Below, piece by piece: positions 41,780 through 51,263 of a stretch of 64,000 nt of DNA. The stretch is from NCBI RefSeq assembly GCF_000328665.1, contig NC_019977.1, positions 1,790,011 through 1,854,010 of the forward strand. Direction: 5' to 3'. The notes under the pieces were generated by a model. The model was not told the DNA's origin and did not search any database. It worked only from the letters and a program-made list of their open reading frames with translations. Both the position numbers and the translations under genes were made by a program. This stretch comes from Methanomethylovorans hollandica DSM 15978 (GTDB lineage: Archaea > Halobacteriota > Methanosarcinia > Methanosarcinales > Methanosarcinaceae). The stretch's first letter is position 1; each line of letters begins with the position of its first letter.

Positions 41780-43288
41780 TTACAGGAAGCGTATGCCCTT
41801 TGACACTTTGCCGGCGCGCTTTGCAAATCCTTCAGGCCAGTTCACAGGATCCAGACCTTTCTGAGCAAAGAAAGCAGAAGACCATCTTTCCAGACCTACG
41901 CCTGAACATCCTGACCAGAGTTCCTCACCTGACTGACACTTGACGTTGAAACCAGCCGGGTACTTGGCCCCATTAACGCTTACATTCTGGAACTCCAGCC
42001 ATTCTCCGTTCTCGCCCCTGTATGGCAGAACCGCTTCGTAATCAGTGGTACCGGCCTCGCTCTGTGCGGCCACACCTGTAAGTCCTTCCTGTGCCATGAA
42101 CCAGGGAGTAACCCAGGCCTTTCTCCATTCCAGCTCCAGGATCTCATTGAATATGTGCATGTACTTCTCATGCAGTTCCTTTGCACACTCCAATACCTGC
42201 TCTTTGGCTCCGAGCCATACGATCTCTATCCTGTGGAACTCATCCACGCGTTCCATACCATGGATACCACCGCTCTCATACCTGTGAGAAGTTCCGGATC
42301 TGTCAAATACCTTTATCGGGAACTCATCTGTGGGTATTGTCTCTCCCTGTAGGAACATCCAGAAGGGAGGACACTGGGCATAACACATGCCACCGATTGG
42401 TTCACCGATCTTCTCTTTTATAAGGGCAGTGGGAACCTCATGTGTAACTTTGTAATAATCACTGACCTCTTCCCAGTAATCCGGATCCCTGGTCTTGGGA
42501 GGACATACATAATAGATCTCAGGATAGACTCCTTTAGCATGACCTGACTTCTGCCAGACCTCCCAGGGCACCAGCTTGGGGAAGATCATCTCCCTGTAAC
42601 CAAGCGGACCCAGAAGTTCCTCAAGCACAATTCTCTCAAAGGTCCGGAACATCTGCGTGGACTGTGGTCCATGTATCCACTGACCCCGGCTTGCACCCCT
42701 CTTGAGCCAGCCCTCTTTTAGCATTGCCTGAGTGGGATCCCCGGAGAACTGATGCTCTTTCTTTTCACTCTGCCACAGTATTTGCCAGTGCTCAGCCTTG
42801 CCACCATAGGATTGCTGCTGGATCTTGTCTTCCATCAAAGTGAGTATCCTGTCAGGCACCCGGTTCTCGATCTCAGACTCACCCACATCCAGGGACAGTT
42901 TTATTGCACCATTCTCATAATCAATGGACTTCACATAAGGTATCTTCAATTGCTTTAAGGGCTTTTCTGCCGGCATGGTTATAATAAATGACTCCACTTC
43001 AATGGCCCTTAGACCAATACGAAAGTCCTTACCTAATTTTGCTGCCAGAGGCTTGCGTATGCGCATGAGTGCATCGTGGGCGCGTACATAGCGACCGGAT
43101 TCTATCAACATGTCTATTTTATTGCCGTCAATACCCCATTCTACTACCTGTGCTCCATAGCCATCTGAAGCACCCTTGACTAGAATGGTCCTGTTTGCCT
43201 CTTCTAAATACTCCCCTATCATCTCATGAGCAGGAGTGACATCCGAACTCGCCCGGATAGCAACTTTCAATGTGAAATGCAATTCCAT
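41780..43288 (-). CDS. serS: Seryl-tRNA synthetase, rare methanogen type
   Basis: This 502-residue class II synthetase is of the atypical form found only in methanogens. A distinctive N-terminal tRNA-binding domain of about 165 residues ([20 protein letters not shown]) precedes the catalytic core. Motif 2 appears as [14 protein letters not shown] and [33 protein letters not shown] and [13 protein letters not shown] supply the Cys, Glu and Cys residues of the active-site zinc. GAGGA lies seven bases before the ATG. Confidence 0.95.
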   Translation of the reverse strand: MELHFTLKVAIRASSDVTPAHEMIGEYLEEANRTILVKGASDGYGAQVVEWGIDGNKIDMLIESGRYVRAHDALMRIRKPLAAKLGKDFRIGLRAIEVESFIITMPAEKPLKQLKIPYVKSIDYENGAIKLSLDVGESEIENRVPDRILTLMEDKIQQQSYGGKAEHWQILWQSEKKEHQFSGDPTQAMLKEGWLKRGASRGQWIHGPQSTQMFRTFERIVLEELLGPLGYREMIFPKLVPWEVWQKSGHAKGVYPEIYYVCPPKTRDPDYWEEVSDYYKVTHEVPTALIKEKIGEPIGGMCYAQCPPFWMFLQGETIPTDEFPIKVFDRSGTSHRYESGGIHGMERVDEFHRIEIVWLGAKEQVLECAKELHEKYMHIFNEILELEWRKAWVTPWFMAQEGLTGVAAQSEAGTTDYEAVLPYRGENGEWLEFQNVSVNGAKYPAGFNVKCQSGEELWSGCSGVGLERWSSAFFAQKGLDPVNWPEGFAKRAGKVSKGIRFL

Positions 43289-43386
43289 TTATTTATTCCT
43301 CGTAATAGTGAATGAAGAGCCAGCATAGTAGGTAAGCTTTTCAGTAGGCAAAAAGGCGTACATCCTTTATTATGTTGTCGAAAAAG

Positions 43387-43556
43387 GGCTCTGTAGAAAA
43401 CCTACTTTAAATTCTATTTTTACCTGGCTCTGTAGAAATCCTCTAAATTCAAACAATAATGTAAGTCAATAAAACTTCTATATGTTGGCCTGAATAATAG
43501 TTATTTTCGCATAATTTTGGCTATGAGTAGCTATTTAAAAAGGTTTTCTACGAGCC
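43387..43556. mobile_element. MITE-like element with degenerate terminal inverted repeats
   Basis: GGCTCTGTAGAAAACCT at 43387 and GGCTCTGTAGAAATCCT at 43426 are two left-type ends. AGGTTTTCTACGAGCC at 43541-43556 is the inverted right end. No transposase is inside and no clear target duplication is seen. The ends resemble those of IS5-like elements. The rest of the 43,289-43,730 gap is A+T-rich and empty apart from a TATA region near 43,720. Confidence 0.5.
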
Positions 43557-43768
43557 GAATTTATAGCAAACGTAATTATTGTCGTTTTTGCTTTTTTCTC
43601 ATTCAACAGATCTTTGTTAGGTTCAATATTTTGAGAATAGTTTTCATGTACCACATTATTCAAGCATATTTTTAAGTTTATGGTATTTAACAAATAGAAG
43701 CTGAATTTTAAATAACATAAAATTTATATATAATGTATAATATATTTATTTGTGAGATAGATGATATA

Positions 43769-44068
43769 ATGGGCACAGATAGAGTATTTCAAGACCAAAA
43801 GGAAAAACAGAACTTAAATCCTTTAGCTGGCAATGATAGACCAGGTGGACCATGCAAATTTGACATTCCTGTGGCATCACCTCCAAACAACTACTCACAA
43901 CCGGATAGCAAATATTCTCATACAGCAACGACTCTTGATAATTCAGTAGAAGTAATAAGAAGTCAAAAATACAACCTATCTTCAGATTTACAAACTAACT
44001 TACTTAAACCGCATCCCAAGAAAAAACCATCGTTGCTTACCAAAATAAAGAAATTTTTCAAAAATTAA
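43769..44068 (+). CDS. Small Lys/Pro-rich hypothetical protein
   Basis: From ATG 43769 the product is 99 residues; an in-frame ATG at 43733 would sit inside the likely promoter. It is low in complexity: Asn/Gln/Ser/Pro-rich for 75 residues, ending in KPHPKKKPSLLTKIKKFFKN, a strongly basic amphipathic tail. It has no known domain. It lies 85 bp upstream of the membrane transglutaminase gene in an A+T-rich patch and may form an operon with it. Confidence 0.5.
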   Translation: MGTDRVFQDQKEKQNLNPLAGNDRPGGPCKFDIPVASPPNNYSQPDSKYSHTATTLDNSVEVIRSQKYNLSSDLQTNLLKPHPKKKPSLLTKIKKFFKN

Positions 44069-44153
44069 TTCAACATATATGTGAGGAAGTGGATACCTTT
44101 GGTATTACTTTAAAAAATGATTAAAATGTCTTAAAATCATCAGAGGTTGACTT

Positions 44154-45365
44154 ATGCGTTGGGACTGGAATAAAACCTTCATTGGAATGTTCAGATTAGG
44201 ATTAATGGTTTTATCTTTTTCATTTGTCATTCAGAATGAGGTGATACTTAATGATGAATTCTTACCCCAGATACCTGTTGGATTCATTTTGGTATTTGTT
44301 ATAGGATTTTTTATATTACGCCATATACTCAGGACATTTAAGTGGTATTCTTCATGCTGTAAAAAAAAAAGATATCAAACGAATGTGATTGTTCATTTTT
44401 GTTTATATTTAATACTTTTCTCAATTGTATTATCCATTCCGGTGACTTTAGATGCGACATCAACATTGCAAAAAGATACGTTACAAAATAGTGAACATAT
44501 TGATTTATTACGCAATATTGCTGAAACAATTACAACTACTGAGTCAGTTACACCGGATGCATCACGTTTTAAAACCGATCCAAAAACTGTAGATTATAAC
44601 TATATTTTACGTGGAGTTCATGGACATATAACATATACTGTGTATGGTGGCTTAAATGATTATTTAAAGGAATTACCGAGATCAATTAGTTATTACACTA
44701 CGCCACCAACTGATATAGATTTTATTAACAGAAATTTGAATGATGAAAATCAAAAACTTTTTTTAGACCCATTCGTTGAACAGATTAAGGGTATTACACC
44801 AAATAAAGACGACCAAGCTAGAATTGCAATAAGTCTTGTACAAAACATAAACTACGATACTGCTGCCTTTATGTCAGACAATGTTAAAGGAAAATATCCA
44901 TATGAAGTTTTGTATACAGGTTCAGGCTTGTGTTCAGGAAAATCAGAGTTGATTGCTTACTTATTGCGAGGTCTTGGTTATGAAGTAGTTATATTCAGTT
45001 TTAATACTGAAAACCATGATGCCATTGGAATAAAATGTCCACAAAAATACAGTTATAGAGACACAGGTTATTGTTTTGTTGAATCAACTTCACCAAGCAT
45101 TATAACGGATGCTTCTGGAGATTATGTAGGAACAGGAAAACTAACTACGATGCCAAATATACTAAAGATATGTGATGGCAATTCATTTGACAGCGTTTCT
45201 GAAGAATACGATGACAATATTAATTATTACAAATTATGCAACGACATGAACTCTTACCCCAGTGCGACACTGAGTCAATCAGACTATAATGAATTGAAAT
45301 CTTATCATGATGAATGGCAGAAATTGGTGGATAAATATGGAATTGAAGTAGCCTTACTTAATTAA
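44154..45365 (+). CDS. Membrane protein with extracellular transglutaminase-like domain
   Basis: This 403-residue protein starts with GAGGT six bases before the ATG. Three membrane helices lie at about 10-27, 41-60 and 79-98, followed by a soluble domain of 300 residues. The transglutaminase-like triad is visible as Cys near residue 260 (GSGLCSGKSELIAYLLRGLGYEV), His near 288 (ENHDAIGIKC) and the following acidic-aromatic strand GYCFVESTSP. The fold could be a peptidase or a cross-linking enzyme acting outside the cell. Base composition is A+T-rich compared with the flanking genes. Confidence 0.75.
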   Translation: MRWDWNKTFIGMFRLGLMVLSFSFVIQNEVILNDEFLPQIPVGFILVFVIGFFILRHILRTFKWYSSCCKKKRYQTNVIVHFCLYLILFSIVLSIPVTLDATSTLQKDTLQNSEHIDLLRNIAETITTTESVTPDASRFKTDPKTVDYNYILRGVHGHITYTVYGGLNDYLKELPRSISYYTTPPTDIDFINRNLNDENQKLFLDPFVEQIKGITPNKDDQARIAISLVQNINYDTAAFMSDNVKGKYPYEVLYTGSGLCSGKSELIAYLLRGLGYEVVIFSFNTENHDAIGIKCPQKYSYRDTGYCFVESTSPSIITDASGDYVGTGKLTTMPNILKICDGNSFDSVSEEYDDNINYYKLCNDMNSYPSATLSQSDYNELKSYHDEWQKLVDKYGIEVALLN

Positions 45366-45495
45366 AATGACATCTATACCGCCTGTTCTTTGCGTAAGGA
45401 AGAGGAATGAGCAAAAAAGTTAATTCATATATATCCTTACTGCATACCCTGTCGTTTCTATCTAACAGTATTATACCTTGAAGTGTGATGATATA

Positions 45496-46422
45496 ATGAA
45501 TATATTGATATTAGGTGCGGGTGCCGTAGGCCTGTCTATTGCAGCCCGTCTTTCCAGGGTCTCTGATGTGTATGCCGTATGCAGACACAAACATGCTGAA
45601 ATTATAAAGACAGATGGTTTTAGAATGACAGGCATCTGGGGGGAAGAGACCAGTTTTTTCAGCTGCGGTGAAGATATACCAAAGAACAGGGACTTTGATT
45701 ACATATTCATAAGTTCCAAGTCCACTGCCACCAGATCCATTTGTGAACAGTTCGCTGATATTATAAAAGGCAGAGAAGTAATAAGCCTCCAGAATGGAAT
45801 AGGCAACGAAGAAATAATAGCAGAGTACACTGACACTGTGATAGGAGGTACTATAATCACGGGTTTCGAATGGACCGGGGATGCAAGTGTTCATGTATCT
45901 GTGGAAAGTGGCCCCATGCAGCTTGGCAGATTCCCTTCAGGAATGGATGGTGGTGTGCAAAAGCTTGCAGAAATACTACTCAAAGCTGACGTTCCTGTGT
46001 CTGCAACAGATAATATAAAAGGAGCAATATGGTCTAAGGTCCTTTACAATTGTGCATTGAACCCTCTTGGAGCTATAATGGGTGTGCCCTATGGCAAGCT
46101 GGAAAATCCACATGCATGGAGCATAATAGAAGGTATGATGGATGAAGCTTTCAGGGTAACAGCTGCTGAAAAAGTGCAATTGTCCTGGGATACTGCCAAA
46201 GAGTACATTAAATATCTGAAAGAACACCAGTTACCTAATACACGGGCACATCATTCTTCTATGCTGCAGGACCTTGCAGCCGGCAAAAGAACAGAGATCG
46301 AATTTCTGAACGGTGCAATCGCACAGCGTGCAAAAGAATATGCAATGGACACTCCATACAATGCGTTCATAACCGAACAGATATATTTCATGGAAGAACT
46401 GAGAGCAAATGATAATCAATAG
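45496..46422 (+). CDS. panE: 2-dehydropantoate 2-reductase (ketopantoate reductase)
   Basis: ATG 45496 gives a 308-residue protein starting MNILILGAGAVGLSIAARLS, the NADP-binding Rossmann signature. Other family marks are YIFISSKSTATRSICEQF, ISLQNGIGNEE, the catalytic lysine in KGAIWSKVLYNCALNPLGAIMG and the C-terminal helix with HHSSMLQDLAAGKRTEIEFLNGAI. It reduces ketopantoate to pantoate for coenzyme A. It lies immediately upstream of the uracil-DNA glycosylase gene, 17 bases apart. Confidence 0.92.
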   Translation: MNILILGAGAVGLSIAARLSRVSDVYAVCRHKHAEIIKTDGFRMTGIWGEETSFFSCGEDIPKNRDFDYIFISSKSTATRSICEQFADIIKGREVISLQNGIGNEEIIAEYTDTVIGGTIITGFEWTGDASVHVSVESGPMQLGRFPSGMDGGVQKLAEILLKADVPVSATDNIKGAIWSKVLYNCALNPLGAIMGVPYGKLENPHAWSIIEGMMDEAFRVTAAEKVQLSWDTAKEYIKYLKEHQLPNTRAHHSSMLQDLAAGKRTEIEFLNGAIAQRAKEYAMDTPYNAFITEQIYFMEELRANDNQ

Positions 46423-46463
46423 TAGAAACTGCAACACACATGAATAGAAACTGCAATACACCT
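46421..46463 (+). repeat. Imperfect tandem repeat at the uracil-DNA glycosylase start
   Basis: ATAGTAGAAACTGCAACACA and ATGAATAGAAACTGCAATAC are near-identical neighbouring units. The second carries the first possible ATG of the next gene, which clouds its start. Confidence 0.6.
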
Positions 46464-47030
46464 GCTATGAACTCGGGTGAACTGGTAAAACTGGGACTTA
46501 AGGGCATAACTGCCAGGGTACTGGAATGTAAGAAGTGCCCTCTACACGAAAATGCAACCAATAAGGTAATAATTAGAGGTTCCGAAAGACCAAAGGTGCT
46601 GTTCATTGGAGAAGCTCCCGGGAAAAACGAAGATGAGTCCGGCATTCCTTTCTGCGGAAGGGCAGGAAAAGTACTGGATGAACTTATAGATTACATGGCC
46701 CTTGAAGAGAACGAATATGCCATAATCAATACTGTCAAATGCCGTCCTCCGAACAACAGAAAGCCAACGCACAGCGAGCTTAAGACATGCAGACCTTTTC
46801 TGCTTGCTCAGATAGAGCTGCTTGATCCTGAAGTGATCATACTGCTGGGCAATACGGCAGAACAGGCATTTTGTGTTTCACCGCTGAAATGGGGTGAAGC
46901 TGTGAACATGCAGGAGGGTAAATACCTGGTTAAGTTGTACCATCCTGCAGCCCTGCTTTACAGGCGCTCCCTTATGGAACAACAGAAAGAAATGATCGAT
47001 CTGAACAAAAAGCTCTGGCAGAAAATATGA
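46440..47030 (+). CDS. Uracil-DNA glycosylase, family 4 (iron-sulfur)
   Basis: This 196-residue protein (an alternative start at ATG 46467 gives 187) has a [4Fe-4S] pair CKKCPL near residue 31. Motif 1 is FIGEAPGKNEDESGIPFCGRAG, followed by NTVKCRPPNNRKPT with two more cluster ligands (C and the later C of TCRPF) and KLYHPAALL as the C-terminal active-site motif. It removes uracil from deaminated DNA. It follows panE closely. Confidence 0.92.
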   Translation: MNRNCNTPAMNSGELVKLGLKGITARVLECKKCPLHENATNKVIIRGSERPKVLFIGEAPGKNEDESGIPFCGRAGKVLDELIDYMALEENEYAIINTVKCRPPNNRKPTHSELKTCRPFLLAQIELLDPEVIILLGNTAEQAFCVSPLKWGEAVNMQEGKYLVKLYHPAALLYRRSLMEQQKEMIDLNKKLWQKI

Positions 47031-47162
47031 TGCTTGCTTAAAGGAATAGAATCAGAAATAGAATCTGTAAAAAAGAAGGCTCCGATGGCAAAAGTAGTTG
47101 AGATGGAGACTCTGAGGACCAGAATTAAAAATTGATCGTGAATAAAAATGCTCACGAAACGA

Positions 47163-47399
47163 CTACTTTTGGGACCTTTTATCTACATTCTCCAGAATTT
47201 CCTCAGCTATTCGGGCATTCATGAGCAGATCATCCATAGTGGCGATCAGGGTTGTGATCTTTTCAGTACTGAAACTGATAGTTGCCAGTCCTTCAGCAAC
47301 TTCTGTACTCATACCGGAAAGATTATCCGCAGCCAGAGATAAAGCTACTTTTTCTGCCATCTGTGGACTTTTCATGGTAATGGTAGTACGAATTCTCAT
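47163..47399 (-). CDS. pcc1: KEOPS complex subunit Pcc1
   Basis: This 78-residue protein starts with RIRTTITMKSPQMAEKVALSL and has the typical STEKITTLIATMDDLLMNARIAEEIL end. Pcc1 dimerises the KEOPS complex that makes t6A in tRNA. Its ATG overlaps the RecJ-like gene by four bases. It is the last gene of the glm-recJ operon. Confidence 0.88.
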   Translation of the reverse strand: MRIRTTITMKSPQMAEKVALSLAADNLSGMSTEVAEGLATISFSTEKITTLIATMDDLLMNARIAEEILENVDKRSQK

Positions 47400-48757
47400 T
47401 TTTTATCGCCTGACTCTTCACCTGATTGCTGCCCTACGATATCATCCACGATATCAATGAACTCCTGCACCTTTCCAGGGGGAATAGAGGCGCCGGATGC
47501 TATATTATGGCCACCCCCCTGACCACCCACAGCCAAAGCACCTTCCCTTAAGGCATAAGCAAGGTCAAGACCCTTATCTATCAAAGCCCGTGTACCCCGG
47601 CCTGAAATTTTGACGATCCCTTCTACTTCATTGGTTACAATACAGGGTTTCTCAGGGTGCATGTATCTGACCATGGTACTGCTGATCATCCCTGTGTTGT
47701 CCATATCCTTTGCTATGATGTAGCAGATATTCTTCCCTTGCTGCAGCATGCCTTCTGCCTGCTTTATATTAGCTACTATAGACCTTTGATATTCAATTGT
47801 CAACTGGCGTATTTCCTCTACAACGGACGCATCCTGCATACACATGGACAGAGCCATACCAGCCTTTTCCAGCTTACCACATGTATTGAGCATGGCGACA
47901 AAGTCATATACATTCTTTACAAGCTCTTTTTCAAGATAATAAACATCTCCTATGGCAGCGTCCACAGCTTCAGGGCTTGCATGCTTTGCAAGCTTAAGTG
48001 CAATTGAAGATGTAAGCTTCTTGAGATCTCCATGAGACAGCTCACTTAATCTCCCTTTCACCCCAAGGATATCAAGGAAATCATGTATCTTCTTTATGTC
48101 ACCGGTGATATCCAGATAAGGTTCAGGTGTATATTCCAGCACATCGGCTATATCACCATCCCCTACCTTGAGACCCTTTTTGACAGAAACCACGCCTGCC
48201 TGTGTGGCCTCCTCCAGAATATGCAGATTTGCACTTCCAAAGAGCTGTTTGTCTCCGACAGCACCTGCAATTGCAAGTCCTGCAAGATCAACATTATCCG
48301 GATCCATTTCCTTTGCCACCAGATAGGTAGTACCTGAAGCAGATAGATATATAGCTCCATCAATGCCCGTATAATGAGGATTTACAGCTACCTTTGCAGG
48401 GGATTCACCCACAGGCATATGATGATCGATAACTATCACATCATTCTCAATCTGCCTGATAAGTTCTATCTGTCCACTGCCCATATCACAGAATATGACC
48501 AGGTCTTCCGCAGATACACTGCTCTTTATTGTATCAATGGTATCCTGAGCCAGCCTGCTTGTAATAGTGGTCTGGAAAGTCATGCCTTTTCGCATGAGGG
48601 CCCTGCACATTATACCCGCCGAAGTAAGACCGTCAGCATCATTGTGAGATATAAGACGTACATGCCTGTGTGCAGATATCACATCGGCAGCTTTTGCTGC
48701 AAGCTCTTTGAGCCTGCTCAGAGCTATGCTTTCAGATGTCAAATGCGTCACCATCAC
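47396..48757 (-). CDS. RecJ-like DHH-family nuclease (archaeal GAN/RecJ type)
   Basis: This 453-residue protein has DHH motifs SHNDADGLTSAGIM (near 57), VIFCDMGSGQ and VIVIDHHMPVGES, a linker, and the DHHA1 C-terminal domain ending GGQGGGHNIASGASIP. Archaeal members are single-strand exonucleases bound to the CMG helicase or RNA-degrading relatives; which applies cannot be told from sequence. Its start overlaps the GlmU-like 1 gene by 4 bases. Confidence 0.88.
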   Translation of the reverse strand: MMVTHLTSESIALSRLKELAAKAADVISAHRHVRLISHNDADGLTSAGIMCRALMRKGMTFQTTITSRLAQDTIDTIKSSVSAEDLVIFCDMGSGQIELIRQIENDVIVIDHHMPVGESPAKVAVNPHYTGIDGAIYLSASGTTYLVAKEMDPDNVDLAGLAIAGAVGDKQLFGSANLHILEEATQAGVVSVKKGLKVGDGDIADVLEYTPEPYLDITGDIKKIHDFLDILGVKGRLSELSHGDLKKLTSSIALKLAKHASPEAVDAAIGDVYYLEKELVKNVYDFVAMLNTCGKLEKAGMALSMCMQDASVVEEIRQLTIEYQRSIVANIKQAEGMLQQGKNICYIIAKDMDNTGMISSTMVRYMHPEKPCIVTNEVEGIVKISGRGTRALIDKGLDLAYALREGALAVGGQGGGHNIASGASIPPGKVQEFIDIVDDIVGQQSGEESGDKK

Positions 48758-49950
48758 TGCATAAGAACTTCACCGGGTCTGGTGCCGCTGCCATTCTCAA
48801 TCACAACACCCACATTGATGCTGGTGTTGATGCCCGTATGAACATCATCCCCCATTATCACACCCAGCTTTCTGCGGCCTGTATCTACCCTCTTGCCTTT
48901 GATGATGGACTTGATGCTCTTGCCATCATGACGAAGATTTGCAACCTTTGTACCAGCACCGAAATTACAACCGTACCCTACAACGCTGTCACCAATGTAT
49001 GTAAGGTGTCCAATTTTAGTGTAATCCATGATGACACAGTTCTTCACCTCAACGCCATTGCCTATATGCACATTGTTGCCTATGGAAGTGGAGGGCCGGA
49101 TAAAACAATTGGGACCTATATCGCAATTCTTACCGATGACCACAGGACCTATGATGTACGCACCATTGCGCACGATTGTACCCTCACCTATAATCACATC
49201 TCCATGTAAGGTAGCCATTGGTTCCACAGTACCTTCACATTTAGGCTTGATCTTTTCAAGCAGAGCCTTGTTGGCATCCAGCATATCCCAAGGTCTACCC
49301 ACATCCAGCCAGACATGGGTAAGAGGTTCAAAACCCACATGTATGCCATCGTTTACCATCATCTGCATGGAATCGGTTATTTCATATTCATTGCGTGGAG
49401 ATAGCGCAGTCCTGTCAATGTATTCAAAGATAGTAGTATCGAACAGGTAAATGCCTGCATTAACGGTTTTAACAGGAGGGTCAAGAGGTTTTTCGATTAT
49501 ACGGACAACCTTATCCGCTTCCGTAACGATCACTCCGAATTCAGACGGATTCTCAACCGCCTTTACACTAATTACAGCAGGCTCATTGTGCTGTATAAGT
49601 TTTTCAAGATGTGTAGGGTCTACAAGCATGTCACCATTTAGCTGAACAAAGCGTCCATTCACATATTCTCTGGCACAACCTATTGCATTAGCAGTACCAA
49701 GCTGCTTTTCCTGGGTTACATGATCAATATGTATACCCCATCTTTTCCCGTCACCGAAATAATCCCTGATAGTCTCTTCCTTATAGCCCGTGACCACCAC
49801 AAAATCCTTTATGCCTACCTTGATACAGGCCTCTATCACATGTTCGAGCATGGGTCTGTTAGCAAGAGGCAACATGACCTTCGGCCGGGCAGCGGTCAGA
49901 GGCCGCATACGTGTGCCTTCGCCGGCTGCAAGTATCACTGCCTTCATCAA
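48754..49950 (-). CDS. Bifunctional sugar-1-phosphate nucleotidylyltransferase/acetyltransferase (GlmU-like 1)
   Basis: This 398-residue protein has a nucleotidyltransferase N half ([47 protein letters not shown]). The left-handed beta-helix C half carries hexapeptides and [19 protein letters not shown], the GlcN-1-P acetyltransferase region. This fits synthesis of UDP-N-acetylglucosamine from GlcN-1-P, acetyl-CoA and UTP. It overlaps glmM upstream and recJ downstream by 4 bases each. Confidence 0.88.
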   Translation of the reverse strand: MMKAVILAAGEGTRMRPLTAARPKVMLPLANRPMLEHVIEACIKVGIKDFVVVTGYKEETIRDYFGDGKRWGIHIDHVTQEKQLGTANAIGCAREYVNGRFVQLNGDMLVDPTHLEKLIQHNEPAVISVKAVENPSEFGVIVTEADKVVRIIEKPLDPPVKTVNAGIYLFDTTIFEYIDRTALSPRNEYEITDSMQMMVNDGIHVGFEPLTHVWLDVGRPWDMLDANKALLEKIKPKCEGTVEPMATLHGDVIIGEGTIVRNGAYIIGPVVIGKNCDIGPNCFIRPSTSIGNNVHIGNGVEVKNCVIMDYTKIGHLTYIGDSVVGYGCNFGAGTKVANLRHDGKSIKSIIKGKRVDTGRRKLGVIMGDDVHTGINTSINVGVVIENGSGTRPGEVLMQ

Positions 49951-51245
49951 AGGTTCTCCCTGACGGTCTTCTCAGCCATTGCATAAAGCTCTTCTACGTT
50001 TTCACGGGATTCGGCTGTGATCCTTATCTTGGGTTCTGTGCCCGATGGTCTGATAAGTACCCATCCGTCCTTCATTTCCACACGTACACCATCTATATCA
50101 GTAACCTTGCCCATTTGCTTCATCCTTACAGCAATGGTCTGCATTACCCTTTCCTTGTCCATATTATCGCAGGGAAGAGTACCTCTCTTAGTAGGATATC
50201 TGGGAAGTACAGCACGCATTTTACCAAGTGGGGTTTCCTGTACCATTTCTACAAGCAATGCGGCTGCGAGGATACCATCCGGACAATATGATACTCTGGG
50301 GAAGATCCAGCTTCCGGAAGGTTCTCCGCCGAAGGTTGCGCCTATTTTCTTGAGTTCTTCGGCCACGTAAACATCACCTACACGTGTATGGATCACTTCT
50401 GAAAGAGGTAAGGAATCATCCACCATCATCGAAGTATCTACAGGTACCACAAGCTTGCCGGAATCCTTACATTCACGCAAGGCGAAAATTGCAAGCAGCT
50501 CATCCCCTGATACGAATTCTCCGTTCTCATCGACCGCCATCATCCGATCAGCATCGCCGTCATGGGCAATACCGACCTGAGCACCGAACTCCTTTACAGC
50601 CTTTTTGAGCATCCACAGATTTTCCTCTGTTGGTTCCGGATTGCGTGCGGGGAAGTGTCCGTCGAGCTGCGCATTGAGAGTGATGACCTCACACCCCATT
50701 TTTCGTAACAGAAAAGGAGTGATGGTGCTGCCTGCGGCACAACCGCAATCAACAACCACCCGCATCCTGACTGGCTTCACATTGCTCAGGATAAGTTCAA
50801 CATGATCTTTTATGGCTGAACTGTCTGAAGTGATGTCACCTATTTCGTTCCATGGCACAGCCGCGAAATCTTTCTCCTCTATTATGCGTTCGATCTCTTC
50901 CTGCTGTACGGAATCAAATGCCATACCATCAGGGTTCCATAACTTGATGCCCACATACGGAGCAGGATTATGAGAAGCGGTGATCATTACCCCACAATCA
51001 TATTTCCGTGAAGCGTAGGCAAGTGTGGGAGTTGTGACAACTCCGATCCTGACAACATCACAACCTGCAGACACAAGTCCCGAGATCAGTGCATGCTCGA
51101 TCATTTCGCTGGATACTCTGGGATCCCTCCCGATAACTGCGGATCTGTTGGACTTGCCAAGTGCTAACCCAACTTCAAGGGCAAGATCAACTGTTATTTC
51201 TTTATTAGCAAGTCCCCTAATACCGGATGAACCAAATAACTTCAT
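49947..51245 (-). CDS. glmM: Phosphoglucosamine mutase
   Basis: This 432-residue protein has [14 protein letters not shown] at the start, the phosphoserine loop [19 protein letters not shown] near residue 88, the metal site [14 protein letters not shown] and the sugar-binding [10 protein letters not shown]. The C-terminal phosphate loop is [12 protein letters not shown]. It converts GlcN-6-P to GlcN-1-P between GlmS and GlmU. It lies 18 bases after glmS. Confidence 0.93.
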   Translation of the reverse strand: MKLFGSSGIRGLANKEITVDLALEVGLALGKSNRSAVIGRDPRVSSEMIEHALISGLVSAGCDVVRIGVVTTPTLAYASRKYDCGVMITASHNPAPYVGIKLWNPDGMAFDSVQQEEIERIIEEKDFAAVPWNEIGDITSDSSAIKDHVELILSNVKPVRMRVVVDCGCAAGSTITPFLLRKMGCEVITLNAQLDGHFPARNPEPTEENLWMLKKAVKEFGAQVGIAHDGDADRMMAVDENGEFVSGDELLAIFALRECKDSGKLVVPVDTSMMVDDSLPLSEVIHTRVGDVYVAEELKKIGATFGGEPSGSWIFPRVSYCPDGILAAALLVEMVQETPLGKMRAVLPRYPTKRGTLPCDNMDKERVMQTIAVRMKQMGKVTDIDGVRVEMKDGWVLIRPSGTEPKIRITAESRENVEELYAMAEKTVRENL

Positions 51246-51263
51246 AATACAAACCTCTTAAGA

